Part shown: in pieces, positions 17,343 to 25,263 of the stretch
Layout of the letters: each line of letters opens with the position of its first letter
How positions within the stretch are numbered: position 1 is the stretch's first letter
From: Curtobacterium sp. HSID17257
GTDB taxonomy: Bacteria > Actinomycetota > Actinomycetes > Actinomycetales > Microbacteriaceae
Direction: 5' to 3'
NCBI RefSeq assembly: GCF_003989515.1
Contig: NZ_RBLU01000007.1
Coordinates: 1-64,000 of the forward strand
Length of the DNA: 64,000 bases
Program-made: the position numbers and the translations under genes
The notes under the pieces: model-generated
Seen by the model: only the letters and a program-made list of their open reading frames with translations
What the model was told of the DNA's origin: nothing
Database searches by the model: none

Positions 17343-17975
17343 ATGCCCTCCCTGCTGCACATCGACTCGTCGGCCGACCTCGCTCACTCGCGTTCGCGCG
17401 CCCTGACCGCCGCGTTCGCAGATGCCTGGCGCGCCCGCGGTCCCGAGTACACGGTGGTGCGGCGGGACCTGCACGTCGACCAGCTCCCGCACCTGGAGTC
17501 GTCCGCACTGCACTGGGCAGCAGCCGACCGCACCGCCGAGGAGTCCGTCGCGCCCGAGGCCGAGGCGCTCCGCCAGCAGGTCATCGACGAGCTCCTCGCC
17601 GCCGACGCCGTCGTGGTCGGCGCGCCGCTGTACAACTACACGGTGCCGTCGACCCTCAAGGCGTGGATCGACCGCATTCACGTGCCCGGGGTGCTGGCCG
17701 GCGACGTGCAGCCGCTCGCGGGTCGCCCCGTGGTGACCGTGGTCAGCCGTGGGGCGACCTACGACGCGGGCTCCCCGACCGAGACCTGGGACCACGGCTC
17801 GCCGGTGCTGCACCTCATCCTCGGCACCGCGCTCGGCATGAAGCTGTACCCGGTGACCGTCAGCGCCACCCTGGCCGACCGGATCCCGGACCTCGCGCCG
17901 CTCGCCGAGCACGCGGCGGCCGAGTTCGCCGACGCGCGCACGACGCTCGAACGGCTCGCAGCGACGGTCGCCTGA
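17343..17975 (+). CDS. azoR: FMN-dependent NADH-azoreductase / flavodoxin-fold quinone reductase
   Basis: A 210-aa flavodoxin-fold enzyme. The N-terminal FMN phosphate loop DSSADLAHSRSR (about 7-18), the PLYNYTVPSTLKAWIDRI motif and VVSRGATYDAGSP are the signature of AzoR-type NAD(P)H:quinone/azo oxidoreductases, which detoxify quinones by two-electron reduction. The start codon ATG 17343 is preceded by TAGCGT plus 7 nt and has no Shine-Dalgarno, a leaderless pattern. It stands alone between the surface-protein gene and a convergent metallo-hydrolase. Confidence 0.85.
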   Translation: MPSLLHIDSSADLAHSRSRALTAAFADAWRARGPEYTVVRRDLHVDQLPHLESSALHWAAADRTAEESVAPEAEALRQQVIDELLAADAVVVGAPLYNYTVPSTLKAWIDRIHVPGVLAGDVQPLAGRPVVTVVSRGATYDAGSPTETWDHGSPVLHLILGTALGMKLYPVTVSATLADRIPDLAPLAEHAAAEFADARTTLERLAATVA

Positions 17976-18034
17976 TCCCACTGGTCGCCTGATCCGACGA
18001 TCGGACAGGCCCCGCCGGTCGGACAGGCCCGTCG

Positions 18035-19078
18035 TCAGGCTGGTCGGATCTCGTCCGACCGGCCGAGCAGATCCGCGTGGAAGGCCGTCTGGGTCAGCGC
18101 GCTCGCGAGCAGGAACCCCGACATCGAGTCGATCCCACCACTGAACGGCACGCGCGACGCGACCTCGAACAGGGTCGGGGACGTCAGCGCGTCGAGCGCC
18201 TCGGCGACGTGCCGGGAGCGCTCCTCGCGGTGTCGCGCGAGCGTCCGCGCACGCGTCACGACGTCCCGGAAGCGGTACTCGTGCCCCGGGCAGACCTCCA
18301 GGTGCGCGTACCCGTCGAGCCGCGCGAGGGAGGCCAGGTAGTCGCCGAGCGGGTTCGTCGCCGTCCGCCCGCCCAGGCCGATGCCCGGGTTGATCCGCGG
18401 CAGCACGTGGTCGCCGGTGAAGAGCAGCCCGTCGCCCTCGTCGACGAGGCACAGGTGCCCGGCGGTGTGCCCCGGCGTCCAGAGCGCCCGGACGTCGCGC
18501 CCGGGGATCGGCAGCATGCCGCCGTCCTCCACGAGCAGGTCCGCGAAGGGCTCCGCCGTCCGCCCGAGCCCGATCCGACGTCCGCTCCCCCAGGCCGCGA
18601 CCACGCCGGCGACCAGCTCGTCGGGCAGCCCCCACCCGGCGATGTCGGCGTCGTTCGCCGCGGCGTCCTCCCGTTCCCGACGCAGGGCGTCGACCTCGAG
18701 CCGGTGCATCACGACCCGGGCGCCGCTCGCGCGCCGGAGCGCTGCGGCGGCGCCGAGGTGGTCGGCGTGCAGGTGCGTCACCACGACGAGTCCGACCTGG
18801 TCGACGGACCGCCCGACCGCTGCGAGGCCCGCGCGGAGCACCGTGAGGTCGTCGTCCGCCGCCCAGCCGGGATCGACGACGGTGAGCGAGCCGTCGGTCC
18901 CCTCGACCACGTAGGACAGGGTCGCGTCCGGGACTCCTCCGCGGAACGGCACCGCGATGGTCCAGACCCCGGGGCGGACCTGCTCGACGGGCGGCAGGGC
19001 ACCGGCGCGGAGCGCAGCGGCCTGCACGGGGCTGATCGGTTCCGGTGCCGGCGCTGCCGGCGGGGGCACGGTCGTCAC
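18035..19078 (-). CDS. MBL-fold metallo-hydrolase
   Basis: A 347-aa metallo-beta-lactamase-fold hydrolase. The zinc motif THLHADHLG (about 98-106), the distal WTPGHTAGHLC and TGDHVLP ligands are intact, and a C-terminal helical extension (VCPGHEYRFRDVVTRARTL...) matches the LACTB2-like thioester/nucleic acid hydrolase subgroup. The N-terminus is Pro-rich with no signal peptide, so the enzyme is cytoplasmic. GTG 19078 is preceded by TAGGGT plus 6 nt, a leaderless pattern. The substrate is unknown; regulation is not apparent. Confidence 0.85.
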   Translation of the reverse strand: MTTVPPPAAPAPEPISPVQAAALRAGALPPVEQVRPGVWTIAVPFRGGVPDATLSYVVEGTDGSLTVVDPGWAADDDLTVLRAGLAAVGRSVDQVGLVVVTHLHADHLGAAAALRRASGARVVMHRLEVDALRREREDAAANDADIAGWGLPDELVAGVVAAWGSGRRIGLGRTAEPFADLLVEDGGMLPIPGRDVRALWTPGHTAGHLCLVDEGDGLLFTGDHVLPRINPGIGLGGRTATNPLGDYLASLARLDGYAHLEVCPGHEYRFRDVVTRARTLARHREERSRHVAEALDALTSPTLFEVASRVPFSGGIDSMSGFLLASALTQTAFHADLLGRSDEIRPA

Positions 19079-19165
19079 GCGACCACCCTAGTGACGGAGC
19101 CGACCGAGCACGGCGAGCCGCGCCTCCCGTCCGTCCACCGGAGCACCCGCGAGTAGACAGGCAGC

Positions 19166-20209
19166 ATGGAGATCGCACCGATGCTCGCCAAGGCCGTCGC
19201 CACCGTGCCCGACCCGGACAGCGTCCGCGGCGGGCTGCGGTACGAGCCGAAGTGGGACGGCTTCCGCGGGATCGTGACCGTCGACGGCGACGACGTCACC
19301 ATCGGCAGCCGCGGCGCCAAGCCGCTGACACGGTACTTCCCGGAGCTCGTCGAAGCGTTCCGCGCGCAGTTCGGCGGGCGCGACCACCCGGTCGTGCTCG
19401 ACGGCGAGGTGGTGCTGCGGAGCGGCGAGCCGGGCGCGGAGCACCTCGACTGGGAGGCCCTGTCGCAGCGCATCCACCCCGCAGAGTCGCGCATCCGGAA
19501 GCTCAGCGTCGAGACCCCCGCACAGTTCGTCGCGTTCGACCTGCTCGCGGTCGACGGGACGGAACTGGTGGACCTGCCGTTCGACGAACGGCGCGAGCGA
19601 CTCGAGGCCCTCGCGGAGGGCATGACCGACCCGCTGTTCGTCACCCGCACCACGCTCGACGTCGACCTCGCCCGCGAGTGGCTCACCACGTTCGAGGGCG
19701 CCGGTCTCGACGGCGTGGTCGCGAAGCCGCGGGCGAAGGCGTACGAGCCGAACAAGCGCACGATGCTCAAGGTGAAGCACCACCGGACCGCCGACGTCGT
19801 CGCGATCGGGTACCGCGTGCACAAGAGCGGCAGCGGCGTCGGCTCGCTGCTCGTCGGGCTGTACGACGAGGACGGCGACCTCCGCCAGGTCGGCGGCGTC
19901 TCCGCCTTCACCGACCGTCGGCGCCAGCAGTTGGTGGAGGAACTCGAGCCCGTCGTGCTCCGCGACGCGGACGGGAGGCCCGTGACCGGTGACGGGGAAC
20001 GGTCGCGGTTCTCGTCGGGTCGCGACACCTCCTTCGTCCGGCTCGAGCCGTCGCGCGTGCTCGAGGTGCGGTACGACCAGATGGAGGGCGAGCGGTTCCG
20101 GCACACCGTGCAGTTCGAGCGCTGGCGGCCGGACCGCGACGCCCGGTCATGCGGGTTCGAGCAGCTCGATGTCCCATCTGCGTACGACCTGCGTGACGTG
20201 CTGTCCTAG
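19166..20209 (+). CDS. ATP-dependent DNA ligase (NHEJ/LigC-type)
   Basis: A 347-aa ligase. The adenylation motif YEPKWDGFRG places the catalytic Lys at residue 29; downstream motifs VLDGEVV, GVVAKPRAKAYEPNKRTMLKVKHH and a C-terminal OB fold complete a minimal two-domain ligase. This size and N-terminus (MEIAPMLAKA) fit actinobacterial LigC proteins that act as back-up end-joining or repair ligases, seal nicks using ATP, and work beside LigD. ATG 19166 lies 6 nt after TAGACA. Its position next to a LigD-type polymerase (20478-21497) supports a repair role. Confidence 0.9.
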   Translation: MEIAPMLAKAVATVPDPDSVRGGLRYEPKWDGFRGIVTVDGDDVTIGSRGAKPLTRYFPELVEAFRAQFGGRDHPVVLDGEVVLRSGEPGAEHLDWEALSQRIHPAESRIRKLSVETPAQFVAFDLLAVDGTELVDLPFDERRERLEALAEGMTDPLFVTRTTLDVDLAREWLTTFEGAGLDGVVAKPRAKAYEPNKRTMLKVKHHRTADVVAIGYRVHKSGSGVGSLLVGLYDEDGDLRQVGGVSAFTDRRRQQLVEELEPVVLRDADGRPVTGDGERSRFSSGRDTSFVRLEPSRVLEVRYDQMEGERFRHTVQFERWRPDRDARSCGFEQLDVPSAYDLRDVLS

Positions 20210-20212
20210 CGC

Positions 20213-20261
20213 TTGCACCGGCCGTCGCGCGTCAATATGCTCGCAGTAGTTAGGCTAACTA
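20213..20261 (+). promoter_or_regulatory. Sigma70-type promoter with an IdeR/DtxR-like iron box at the start site
   Basis: TTGCAC (20213-20218) and TATGCT (20236-20241) are separated by exactly 17 nt, a near-consensus vegetative promoter. TAGTTAGGCTAACTA (20247-20261) is a perfect 15-bp palindrome whose central GTTAGGCTAAC equals the core of the DtxR/IdeR operator. It covers the predicted +1 position, where a bound repressor would block transcription. It drives the 47-codon ORF at 20311. Confidence 0.6.
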
Positions 20262-20310
20262 GTGACTTCCGGACGGGGATCCGGGAGCACACAGCAGACG
20301 GGAGCGGGAC

Positions 20311-20454
20311 ATGATCATCGACGGCATCAGCGACGCCAACCGAGGCACCTGGTCCCGCCTGACGCGCCTGCACACGGCGAGCGTCACGCTGCCGATGCAC
20401 ACCAGCCGAGTCGCGAAGCCCGAGCACCGCGCCGAGGACGTCGCCGCGGCCTGA
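20311..20454 (+). CDS. 47-aa hypothetical peptide downstream of an iron-box promoter
   Basis: ATG 20311 follows a GGGAGCGGG ribosome site by 3 nt and gives a 47-residue, His- and Arg-containing soluble peptide (starts MIIDGISDANRG, ends EHRAEDVAAA). No family is recognised. A near-consensus promoter with an IdeR/DtxR-like palindrome lies about 50 nt upstream, so expression is probably raised by iron limitation. It is not part of the flanking ligase or LigD reading frames. It could be a functional small protein or the leader of a regulatory RNA; promoter, operator and ribosome site together make chance unlikely. Confidence 0.55.
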   Translation: MIIDGISDANRGTWSRLTRLHTASVTLPMHTSRVAKPEHRAEDVAAA

Positions 20455-20477
20455 GCCGACGGGGGCTGCTCAGCCCC

Positions 20478-21497
20478 TCAGGCCTTCTTCGCCCGGGACG
20501 GCTGCACGCGCGGCGGCTCCCCCGGCATCTTCGGGAAGTCCGGCGGGAACGGCAGCTCGCCGAGGCCGTCCGCCAGGTCACGGTCCCACCAGCCGAGGAG
20601 CGGCGCGATGTCGCCCGGTTCCTCGTGCATGGTCTCCCACGGGTCCCCGCCGGTCCGCAGCCGTTCCGGGACGGTGAGCACCGTCAGTGTCGTCGGGTCC
20701 ACGCTGTCGAGCTCGTCCCAGGTGACGGGCGTCGAGACGCTCGCGTGCGCCAGGGCTCGTGGGCTGTAGGCACCGGCCATGGTGCGGTCACGGTTCGCCT
20801 GGTTGAAGTCGACGAACACGCGCTGCCCCCGCTCCTCCTTCCACCACGACGTCGTGACCCGGTCGGGCATCCGCCGCTCGAGTTCCCGCGCCGCCGCGAT
20901 CACCGCGTGCCGGACGTCGAGGAACTCGTGCTCGGGCCGGATCGGTGCGAACACGTGCAGGCCGCGGTTGCCGCTGGTCTTGATCCACGCCGTCAGTCCG
21001 ACCTCCGCGAGCACCGTCCGGAGTTCGTGCGCGACCGGCACGGTGTCGTGGAAGTCGGTCCCCGGCTGCGGGTCGAGGTCGATGCGGAGCTGGTCCGGGT
21101 GGTCGGAGTCCTCGGCGCGGGACGCCCAGGGGTGGAACACGACGGTGTTCATCTGCGCTGCCCAGACCGCGACCGCCGGCTCGTCGATCACCAGCTGCGG
21201 GTGCGAGCGGGCGCTCGGGTAGGTCACGACGACGTCGCGCACGTACTCGGGAGCGCCCTTCGGCGGGTTCTTCGAGAAGAACGACTCGCCGTCGATGCCC
21301 GACCCGAAGCGCTGCAGCGAGATCGGCCGGTCGCCGTTCGCCCGGACGAAGGGCTCCCCGACCGCGACCAGGTACTCGGCGAGGTCGAGCTTCGTGATGC
21401 CGACCTCGGGGAAGAGCACGCGGGACGGACTGCTGATCCGGACCTCCCGGTCGCCGTCCGGGCCCGGGACCGTCAGCGTCGTCGCCTCGCTCGCCAT
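20478..21497 (-). CDS. LigD-type NHEJ polymerase domain protein
   Basis: A 339-aa stand-alone primase-polymerase (LigD-Pol, AEP superfamily) of the bacterial non-homologous end-joining pathway, which fills gaps at double-strand breaks with ribonucleotides. Diagnostic stretches are SSPSRVLFPEVGITKLDLAEYL, KTSGNRGLHVF and the metal-binding D-x-D in LRIDLDPQPG (about 137-139), followed by WWKEERGQRVFVDFNQ. No ligase or phosphoesterase domain is fused; the ATP ligase 270 nt away may supply sealing. Ku is not in the window. ATG 21497 is preceded by TACGGT plus 7 nt, a leaderless pattern. Confidence 0.9.
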   Translation of the reverse strand: MASEATTLTVPGPDGDREVRISSPSRVLFPEVGITKLDLAEYLVAVGEPFVRANGDRPISLQRFGSGIDGESFFSKNPPKGAPEYVRDVVVTYPSARSHPQLVIDEPAVAVWAAQMNTVVFHPWASRAEDSDHPDQLRIDLDPQPGTDFHDTVPVAHELRTVLAEVGLTAWIKTSGNRGLHVFAPIRPEHEFLDVRHAVIAAARELERRMPDRVTTSWWKEERGQRVFVDFNQANRDRTMAGAYSPRALAHASVSTPVTWDELDSVDPTTLTVLTVPERLRTGGDPWETMHEEPGDIAPLLGWWDRDLADGLGELPFPPDFPKMPGEPPRVQPSRAKKA

Positions 21498-21531
21498 GCA
21501 GCGGACCGTACACGGCCGGACCGGCGTCGGG

Positions 21532-22197
21532 TCACATGGTGTTCCAGTGCAGGTGGCCGTTGGCGTCGGGCCCCTTGCCTCCGCACTGGTACGAGCGACC
21601 GTTGGCCGCCTGTGCGACTGCGCCGCTCTGCGCGTCGGAGCAGAACGCCCCCGGGGTGATCGTGCCCTGGGCCGGGGCCTGCTGCACGGGCGCAGGAGCG
21701 GCCGGAGCCTGTTGGACCGGTGCCGGAGCAGGCGCTACCGGAGCAGGAGCGACGTACGAACCGATGGCCGTCACTTCGGCGACCGGAGCACGGGTCACTT
21801 CCTTGCCGACCTCGACACGGTCGGTCTCCACGCCGTCGGTCGTGGTCACGCGCCAGGTGGTCGTCTCGACGCCGTCGACGCCGGCCGTCGTGACCTTCGA
21901 CTGTCCCTTCGGCAGCGCAGGGTCGTCGACCGAGGTCCGTTCGAACGGGATCGCGGTGTCCTCGGTCTCCTCCGAGACGGCGACGACGGGCGTGGGAGTC
22001 GGCGTCGGAGTGCGAGTGGCCTCGGGACGTGCGGTCTCGGCGGCCGCCACCGCCGTCACGGGCCGTGCATCGGCGGCGTTCGACGCGACCGCCCCGACGA
22101 GCGCTCCGGCCGAGCCCACTCCCCCGAGCCAGATCGTCGCTGCGACCGCGACGACGATCGTCGCCTTGGTCTTCGTCCTCAGTGCTGCCCACCGCAT
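21532..22197 (-). CDS. G5-domain cell-envelope protein
   Basis: A 221-aa secreted or membrane-anchored protein. A basic N-terminus and hydrophobic helix (about 13-35) act as signal or anchor. A Thr/Pro linker leads to a G5 domain (about 80-150: ERTSVDDPALPKGQSKVTT ... VGKEVTRAPVAEVTAIG), a module that binds N-acetylglucosamine-containing glycans or zinc. A PAPVQQAPA repeat linker follows, then a C-terminal module with two Cys (GAFCSDAQ and YQCGGKG) probably joined by a disulfide. The GGAAGGGG ribosome site fixes ATG 22197. This architecture is common beside resuscitation-promoting or lysozyme-like proteins, suggesting a cell-wall role. Confidence 0.78.
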   Translation of the reverse strand: MRWAALRTKTKATIVVAVAATIWLGGVGSAGALVGAVASNAADARPVTAVAAAETARPEATRTPTPTPTPVVAVSEETEDTAIPFERTSVDDPALPKGQSKVTTAGVDGVETTTWRVTTTDGVETDRVEVGKEVTRAPVAEVTAIGSYVAPAPVAPAPAPVQQAPAAPAPVQQAPAQGTITPGAFCSDAQSGAVAQAANGRSYQCGGKGPDANGHLHWNTM

Positions 22198-22410
22198 GCC
22201 ATCTGCCCCTTCCGGCCGGTCGGAGTCGATAGTGACGACACCTCAGCGTCACCGCGAGTCCCCGAACGGGGCTCCGCGCCCACCGGATGAACCCTCGGCG
22301 ATGCCGGACGCAGGCCGCCTGACCGCCGTCGCCCGCTCCCGCTCCCGCCGAGCGCTCCCGCCCAGCGGGCCAGTTCTGTCACGCTCACCGCCTCCGGCCG
22401 ACGACTTGCA

Positions 22411-22483
22411 CCCGCTCGGCGCACCTCGGGCGGCATGTCGTGCCCGCTCGGTGCACCACGGGCGGCATGTCCTGCCCGCTCGG
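22411..22483. repeat. Tandem 32-bp direct repeats in a 366-bp intergenic region
   Basis: Two complete 32-bp units (22411-22442 and 22443-22474) differ at only three positions, and a third begins at 22475 (CCCGCTCGG). Each unit holds CCCG...CGGG symmetry. They lie between the divergent G5 and DUF429 genes; the rest of the 366-nt gap holds no gene that I can see. They could be regulator binding sites or a REP-like array. Confidence 0.7.
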
Positions 22484-22563
22484 CAACGGCTGCTGCGCGT
22501 CGGCCGGGCCGCTCGGCGACGGGTGTGGAGCGTCGACCGAGCGACAGCGGGCACGATGGACCG

Positions 22564-23400
22564 GTGACGGCGTACCTCGGGGTGGACCTGGCGTGGGGAC
22601 TCGGCAGCGACCGGAAGCCCGCGAACGAGACCGGCCTCGTCGCGATGGCCGACGACGGCACGATCACCGACGCCGGGTGGGCCCGCGGGGTCGACGCCGT
22701 GACGGACTGGATCGCGGCGCACCTCGGCCCGCGGACCCTGGTCGCCGTCGACGCCTCGCTCGTGGTGACGAACCCGACCGGTATCCGCGAGGCCGAGCGG
22801 CAGGTCGGGCAGCGCTACGGCCGGTGGAAGGTCGCGGCGAACCCGACGAACCTGGCCTCGGCGGCGAGCGCCGGCGCCCGACTGCTCGACCGGCTGACGG
22901 CGCTCGGGATCGGCTACGTCAGCGACACCGCCGCGATGCGCGAGCGCACCGGGCCGGCGGCCTTCGAGTGCTACCCGTACACGACGCTCGTGGGTGTCGA
23001 GGAGCTCGGCTACGACGACGAGCGTCCGCGGTACAAGCGCCTCGACCTGAAGGTGCCGGCAGCGGTCGCCCGGCAGCGGCGTGCCGAGGCGTTCGACGAC
23101 CTCGTGCACCGGCTGCGCACGACTCCGCTCGACCCGCCGCTGCTGCTCGACTCGCATCCGCTGACGGCCGGACTCGCCGAGCCCTCGGTGCTGCACGGGC
23201 CGACGCACAAGCACCGGGAGGACCTGCTCGACGGTGCCCTCTGCGCCTGGACCGCCGCGTTCTGGGAGCGGCACGGCGACGGACGGGTGCAGGTGCTGGG
23301 AGGTGATCCGGGCCTCCCGTCCGACCCGCCGGACGAGGCGGGCCGCCGGCCCGTCCTGGTGGCGCCCGCCCGTGGGTCCCAGCGGCGGCCGCGCGGCTAG
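22564..23400 (+). CDS. DUF429 domain-containing protein
   Basis: A 278-aa protein with the DUF429 N-terminus YLGVDLAWG (RNase H-like first strand and Asp) and the conserved later segments VAVDASLVVTN, RTGPAAFECYPYTTLVG and HKHREDLLDGALCAWTAAFW. The acidic residues (Asp8, Asp in DASL, Asp in DLLDGALC) resemble the RNase H fold of predicted nucleases, though no activity is established for the family. GTG 22564 lies 6 nt after CACGAT (leaderless); the earlier frame is intergenic repeat. Its last codons sit on the promoter of the next gene. Confidence 0.82.
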   Translation: MTAYLGVDLAWGLGSDRKPANETGLVAMADDGTITDAGWARGVDAVTDWIAAHLGPRTLVAVDASLVVTNPTGIREAERQVGQRYGRWKVAANPTNLASAASAGARLLDRLTALGIGYVSDTAAMRERTGPAAFECYPYTTLVGVEELGYDDERPRYKRLDLKVPAAVARQRRAEAFDDLVHRLRTTPLDPPLLLDSHPLTAGLAEPSVLHGPTHKHREDLLDGALCAWTAAFWERHGDGRVQVLGGDPGLPSDPPDEAGRRPVLVAPARGSQRRPRG

Positions 23401-23410
23401 GCTCGACGCC

Positions 23411-24613
23411 GTGAGCACCACGACCGAACCCCTGCGCATCGGGCTGGTGTCGCTGCACACCTCCCCCGGCGACGAGCCCGGATCCGGCGAGGTCGGCGGC
23501 ATGAACGTCGTCGTCCGGCACCAGGCCGAGGCCCTGGCCGACCGCGGTCACCAGGTCGAGATCATCACGCGACGATCGGCGCCGACGCAGCCGGACAGCG
23601 TGTCGCTGGTGCCGGGCGTGTGCCTGCGGTTCCTGTCCGCCGGCCCCGCCGAGCCGGTGCCCAAGGGCGAGCACGACGCGTTCATCGAGCCGTTCCGGGC
23701 GGGCCTCGAGGAGCTCGGCCCGTACGACGTGCTGCACTCGCACCATTGGTTCTCCGGCGTCGCCGCGTTGCCCGTCGCCCGCGAGCGGGGCATCCCGCAC
23801 GTGCAGTCCTTCCACTCCATCGCGGCCGAGTCGGACACCCCGCTGTCCGAGGGCGAGCGCCCCGAGTCCGCCGGTCGTCCCGCCGGCGAGCAGATGCTCG
23901 CACGCGAGTCCGACGCCGTGGTCGTCGTGTCCTCAGCCGAGGCGTCGACCGTCCGCACCCGCCTGGGCGGCGACGAGTCGCGCACCTGGATCGTGCCGCC
24001 GGGCGTCGACGGATCCGTCTTCCGCCCCGCGGGTGCGGGTGCGCGCCGTGCGGAGACCCCGTACGTCGTCGCGGCGGCGCGCGTGCAACCGCTCAAGGGG
24101 CTCGACCTGGCGATCGAGGCGGTGGCGGGCATCGGCCGGGAGGCCCGCCCCACCCTCGTCATCGCGGGCGACGCCTCGAGCGAGGCGGGCGACTACGTGG
24201 ACGAACTGCGTCGGCTCGCCGCCGCGCACGGCATCGCCGACCGCGTGACGTTCGTCGGTCCGCAGTCGCGTGCCGACCTGGCCTTCCTGTTCCGTGGCGC
24301 GGCGGCCGTGCTCGTGCCGTCGCACTCGGAGACGTACGGCCTCGTCGCGCTCGAGGGTTCCGCTTCCGGGGTGCCCGTCGTCGCCGCGGCGGCCGGTGGA
24401 CTGCGGGAGGCCGTGGTCGACGGGGAGACCGGGGTCGTGCTTGAGTCGCGGGACCCTGGCGACTGGGCCGCCGAGATCGAGCGGATCCTGACCGACGCCG
24501 CGTACGCCGCCGGGCTCGCTGCCGCTGGGCGCGAGCACGCCGAGCGCCTGAGCTGGGAGCGGTCGGCTGCCGGACTCGAGGACGTCTACCGCCGGGTGCT
24601 CGGACGCTCGTGA
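23411..24613 (+). CDS. Family 4 glycosyltransferase, MshA-like
   Basis: A 400-aa GT-B fold enzyme. The N-terminus LVSLHTSPG...VGGMNVVVRHQAEALADRGH is the hallmark of MshA (D-inositol-3-phosphate glycosyltransferase, first step of mycothiol synthesis) and close relatives; the sugar-nucleotide motif is SHSETYGLVALEGSASG (EX7E, about 306-314). It differs from MshA in the acceptor loop (PEPVPKGEHDAF), so another acceptor is possible. TAGGCT plus 7 nt precedes GTG 23411, and the TAG of that hexamer is also the stop codon of DUF429. Its stop overlaps the following glycosylase gene (GTGA). Confidence 0.85.
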   Translation: MSTTTEPLRIGLVSLHTSPGDEPGSGEVGGMNVVVRHQAEALADRGHQVEIITRRSAPTQPDSVSLVPGVCLRFLSAGPAEPVPKGEHDAFIEPFRAGLEELGPYDVLHSHHWFSGVAALPVARERGIPHVQSFHSIAAESDTPLSEGERPESAGRPAGEQMLARESDAVVVVSSAEASTVRTRLGGDESRTWIVPPGVDGSVFRPAGAGARRAETPYVVAAARVQPLKGLDLAIEAVAGIGREARPTLVIAGDASSEAGDYVDELRRLAAAHGIADRVTFVGPQSRADLAFLFRGAAAVLVPSHSETYGLVALEGSASGVPVVAAAAGGLREAVVDGETGVVLESRDPGDWAAEIERILTDAAYAAGLAAAGREHAERLSWERSAAGLEDVYRRVLGRS

Positions 24614-25230
24614 CCGGCCTCGGGGCGTTCTGGGCCGCGCTCGACGCCGTTCCGGTGGCCAACGACGCCGAGGCGCTCTACTCGACCGACTCGGCGGAGG
24701 GGCGGCTCCGACGGGCGAACCTGTCGGCCTACCTGTCCCACGTCGGGGCTGCTGCCGACACCGTGCTCGTCGCCGAGGCGCCCGGGTGGCGCGGCATGAC
24801 GAACACGGGCATCCCCTTCACGAGCATGCGGGAGCTCGACTCGCTCGGGTTCGACGTCCTCGTTCCGCCGGCACCGACGGCACCGTGGGAGGCCTCGTCG
24901 CGGGTCGTGCACGCTGCGCTGCAGGACTGGTCCGGGCCGCTGCCCCTTGCGTGGGCGATCTTCCCGCACCACCCGTTCGTCGCGCCCGATCGGCTGACGA
25001 ACCGGACCCCACGCCCGGCGGAGGTGCGCGCGGGAGCCCCGGTCGCGCTCGCGCTGCTCGAGGCGCTGCGTACGGCTCGCGGCGCCGGACACCCGGTGCG
25101 GGTCGTCGCGGTCGGGCGGAAGGCACAGGGAGCGCTCGCGCTGGCGGGCATCGACGCCGTGGCGGTGCGGCACCCGGCGCAGGGTGGCGCAGCGCAGTTC
25201 ACCGAGCAGGTGCGGGCGCTGCAGCGGTAG
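24610..25230 (+). CDS. Uracil-DNA glycosylase superfamily protein
   Basis: A 206-aa protein. The segment VLVAEAPGWRGMTNTGIPFTS resembles the G-E-x-P-G uracil-recognition loop of family 4/5 uracil-DNA glycosylases, followed by LPLAWAIFPHHPF and a C-terminal VAVGRKAQGAL ... VRHPAQGG in which the H-P pair would act on the glycosidic bond. No iron-sulfur Cys cluster is seen, so it departs from family 4. It overlaps the glycosyltransferase stop codon by 4 nt (GTGA), so both are co-translated. Base excision is the inferred role. Confidence 0.65.
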   Translation: MTGLGAFWAALDAVPVANDAEALYSTDSAEGRLRRANLSAYLSHVGAAADTVLVAEAPGWRGMTNTGIPFTSMRELDSLGFDVLVPPAPTAPWEASSRVVHAALQDWSGPLPLAWAIFPHHPFVAPDRLTNRTPRPAEVRAGAPVALALLEALRTARGAGHPVRVVAVGRKAQGALALAGIDAVAVRHPAQGGAAQFTEQVRALQR

Positions 25231-25263
25231 CGCGGGCTGCGCTGTGCCCGGCGCCGAGCAGGG

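Noticed and set aside
19119-19135. Half copy CGCGCCTCCCGTCCGTC between the metallo-hydrolase and ligase genes
   Set aside because: The matching left arm is missing, so no stem; could be a decayed copy but not supportable as a terminator.
19971-19985. Half copy of the GGACGGGAGGC element inside the DNA ligase gene
   Set aside because: Only one arm is present, it is in frame with conserved ligase sequence, and no hairpin forms; coincidental similarity.
22411-22483. Tandem repeats as a CRISPR array
   Set aside because: Units are contiguous with no unique spacers and no cas genes lie nearby.
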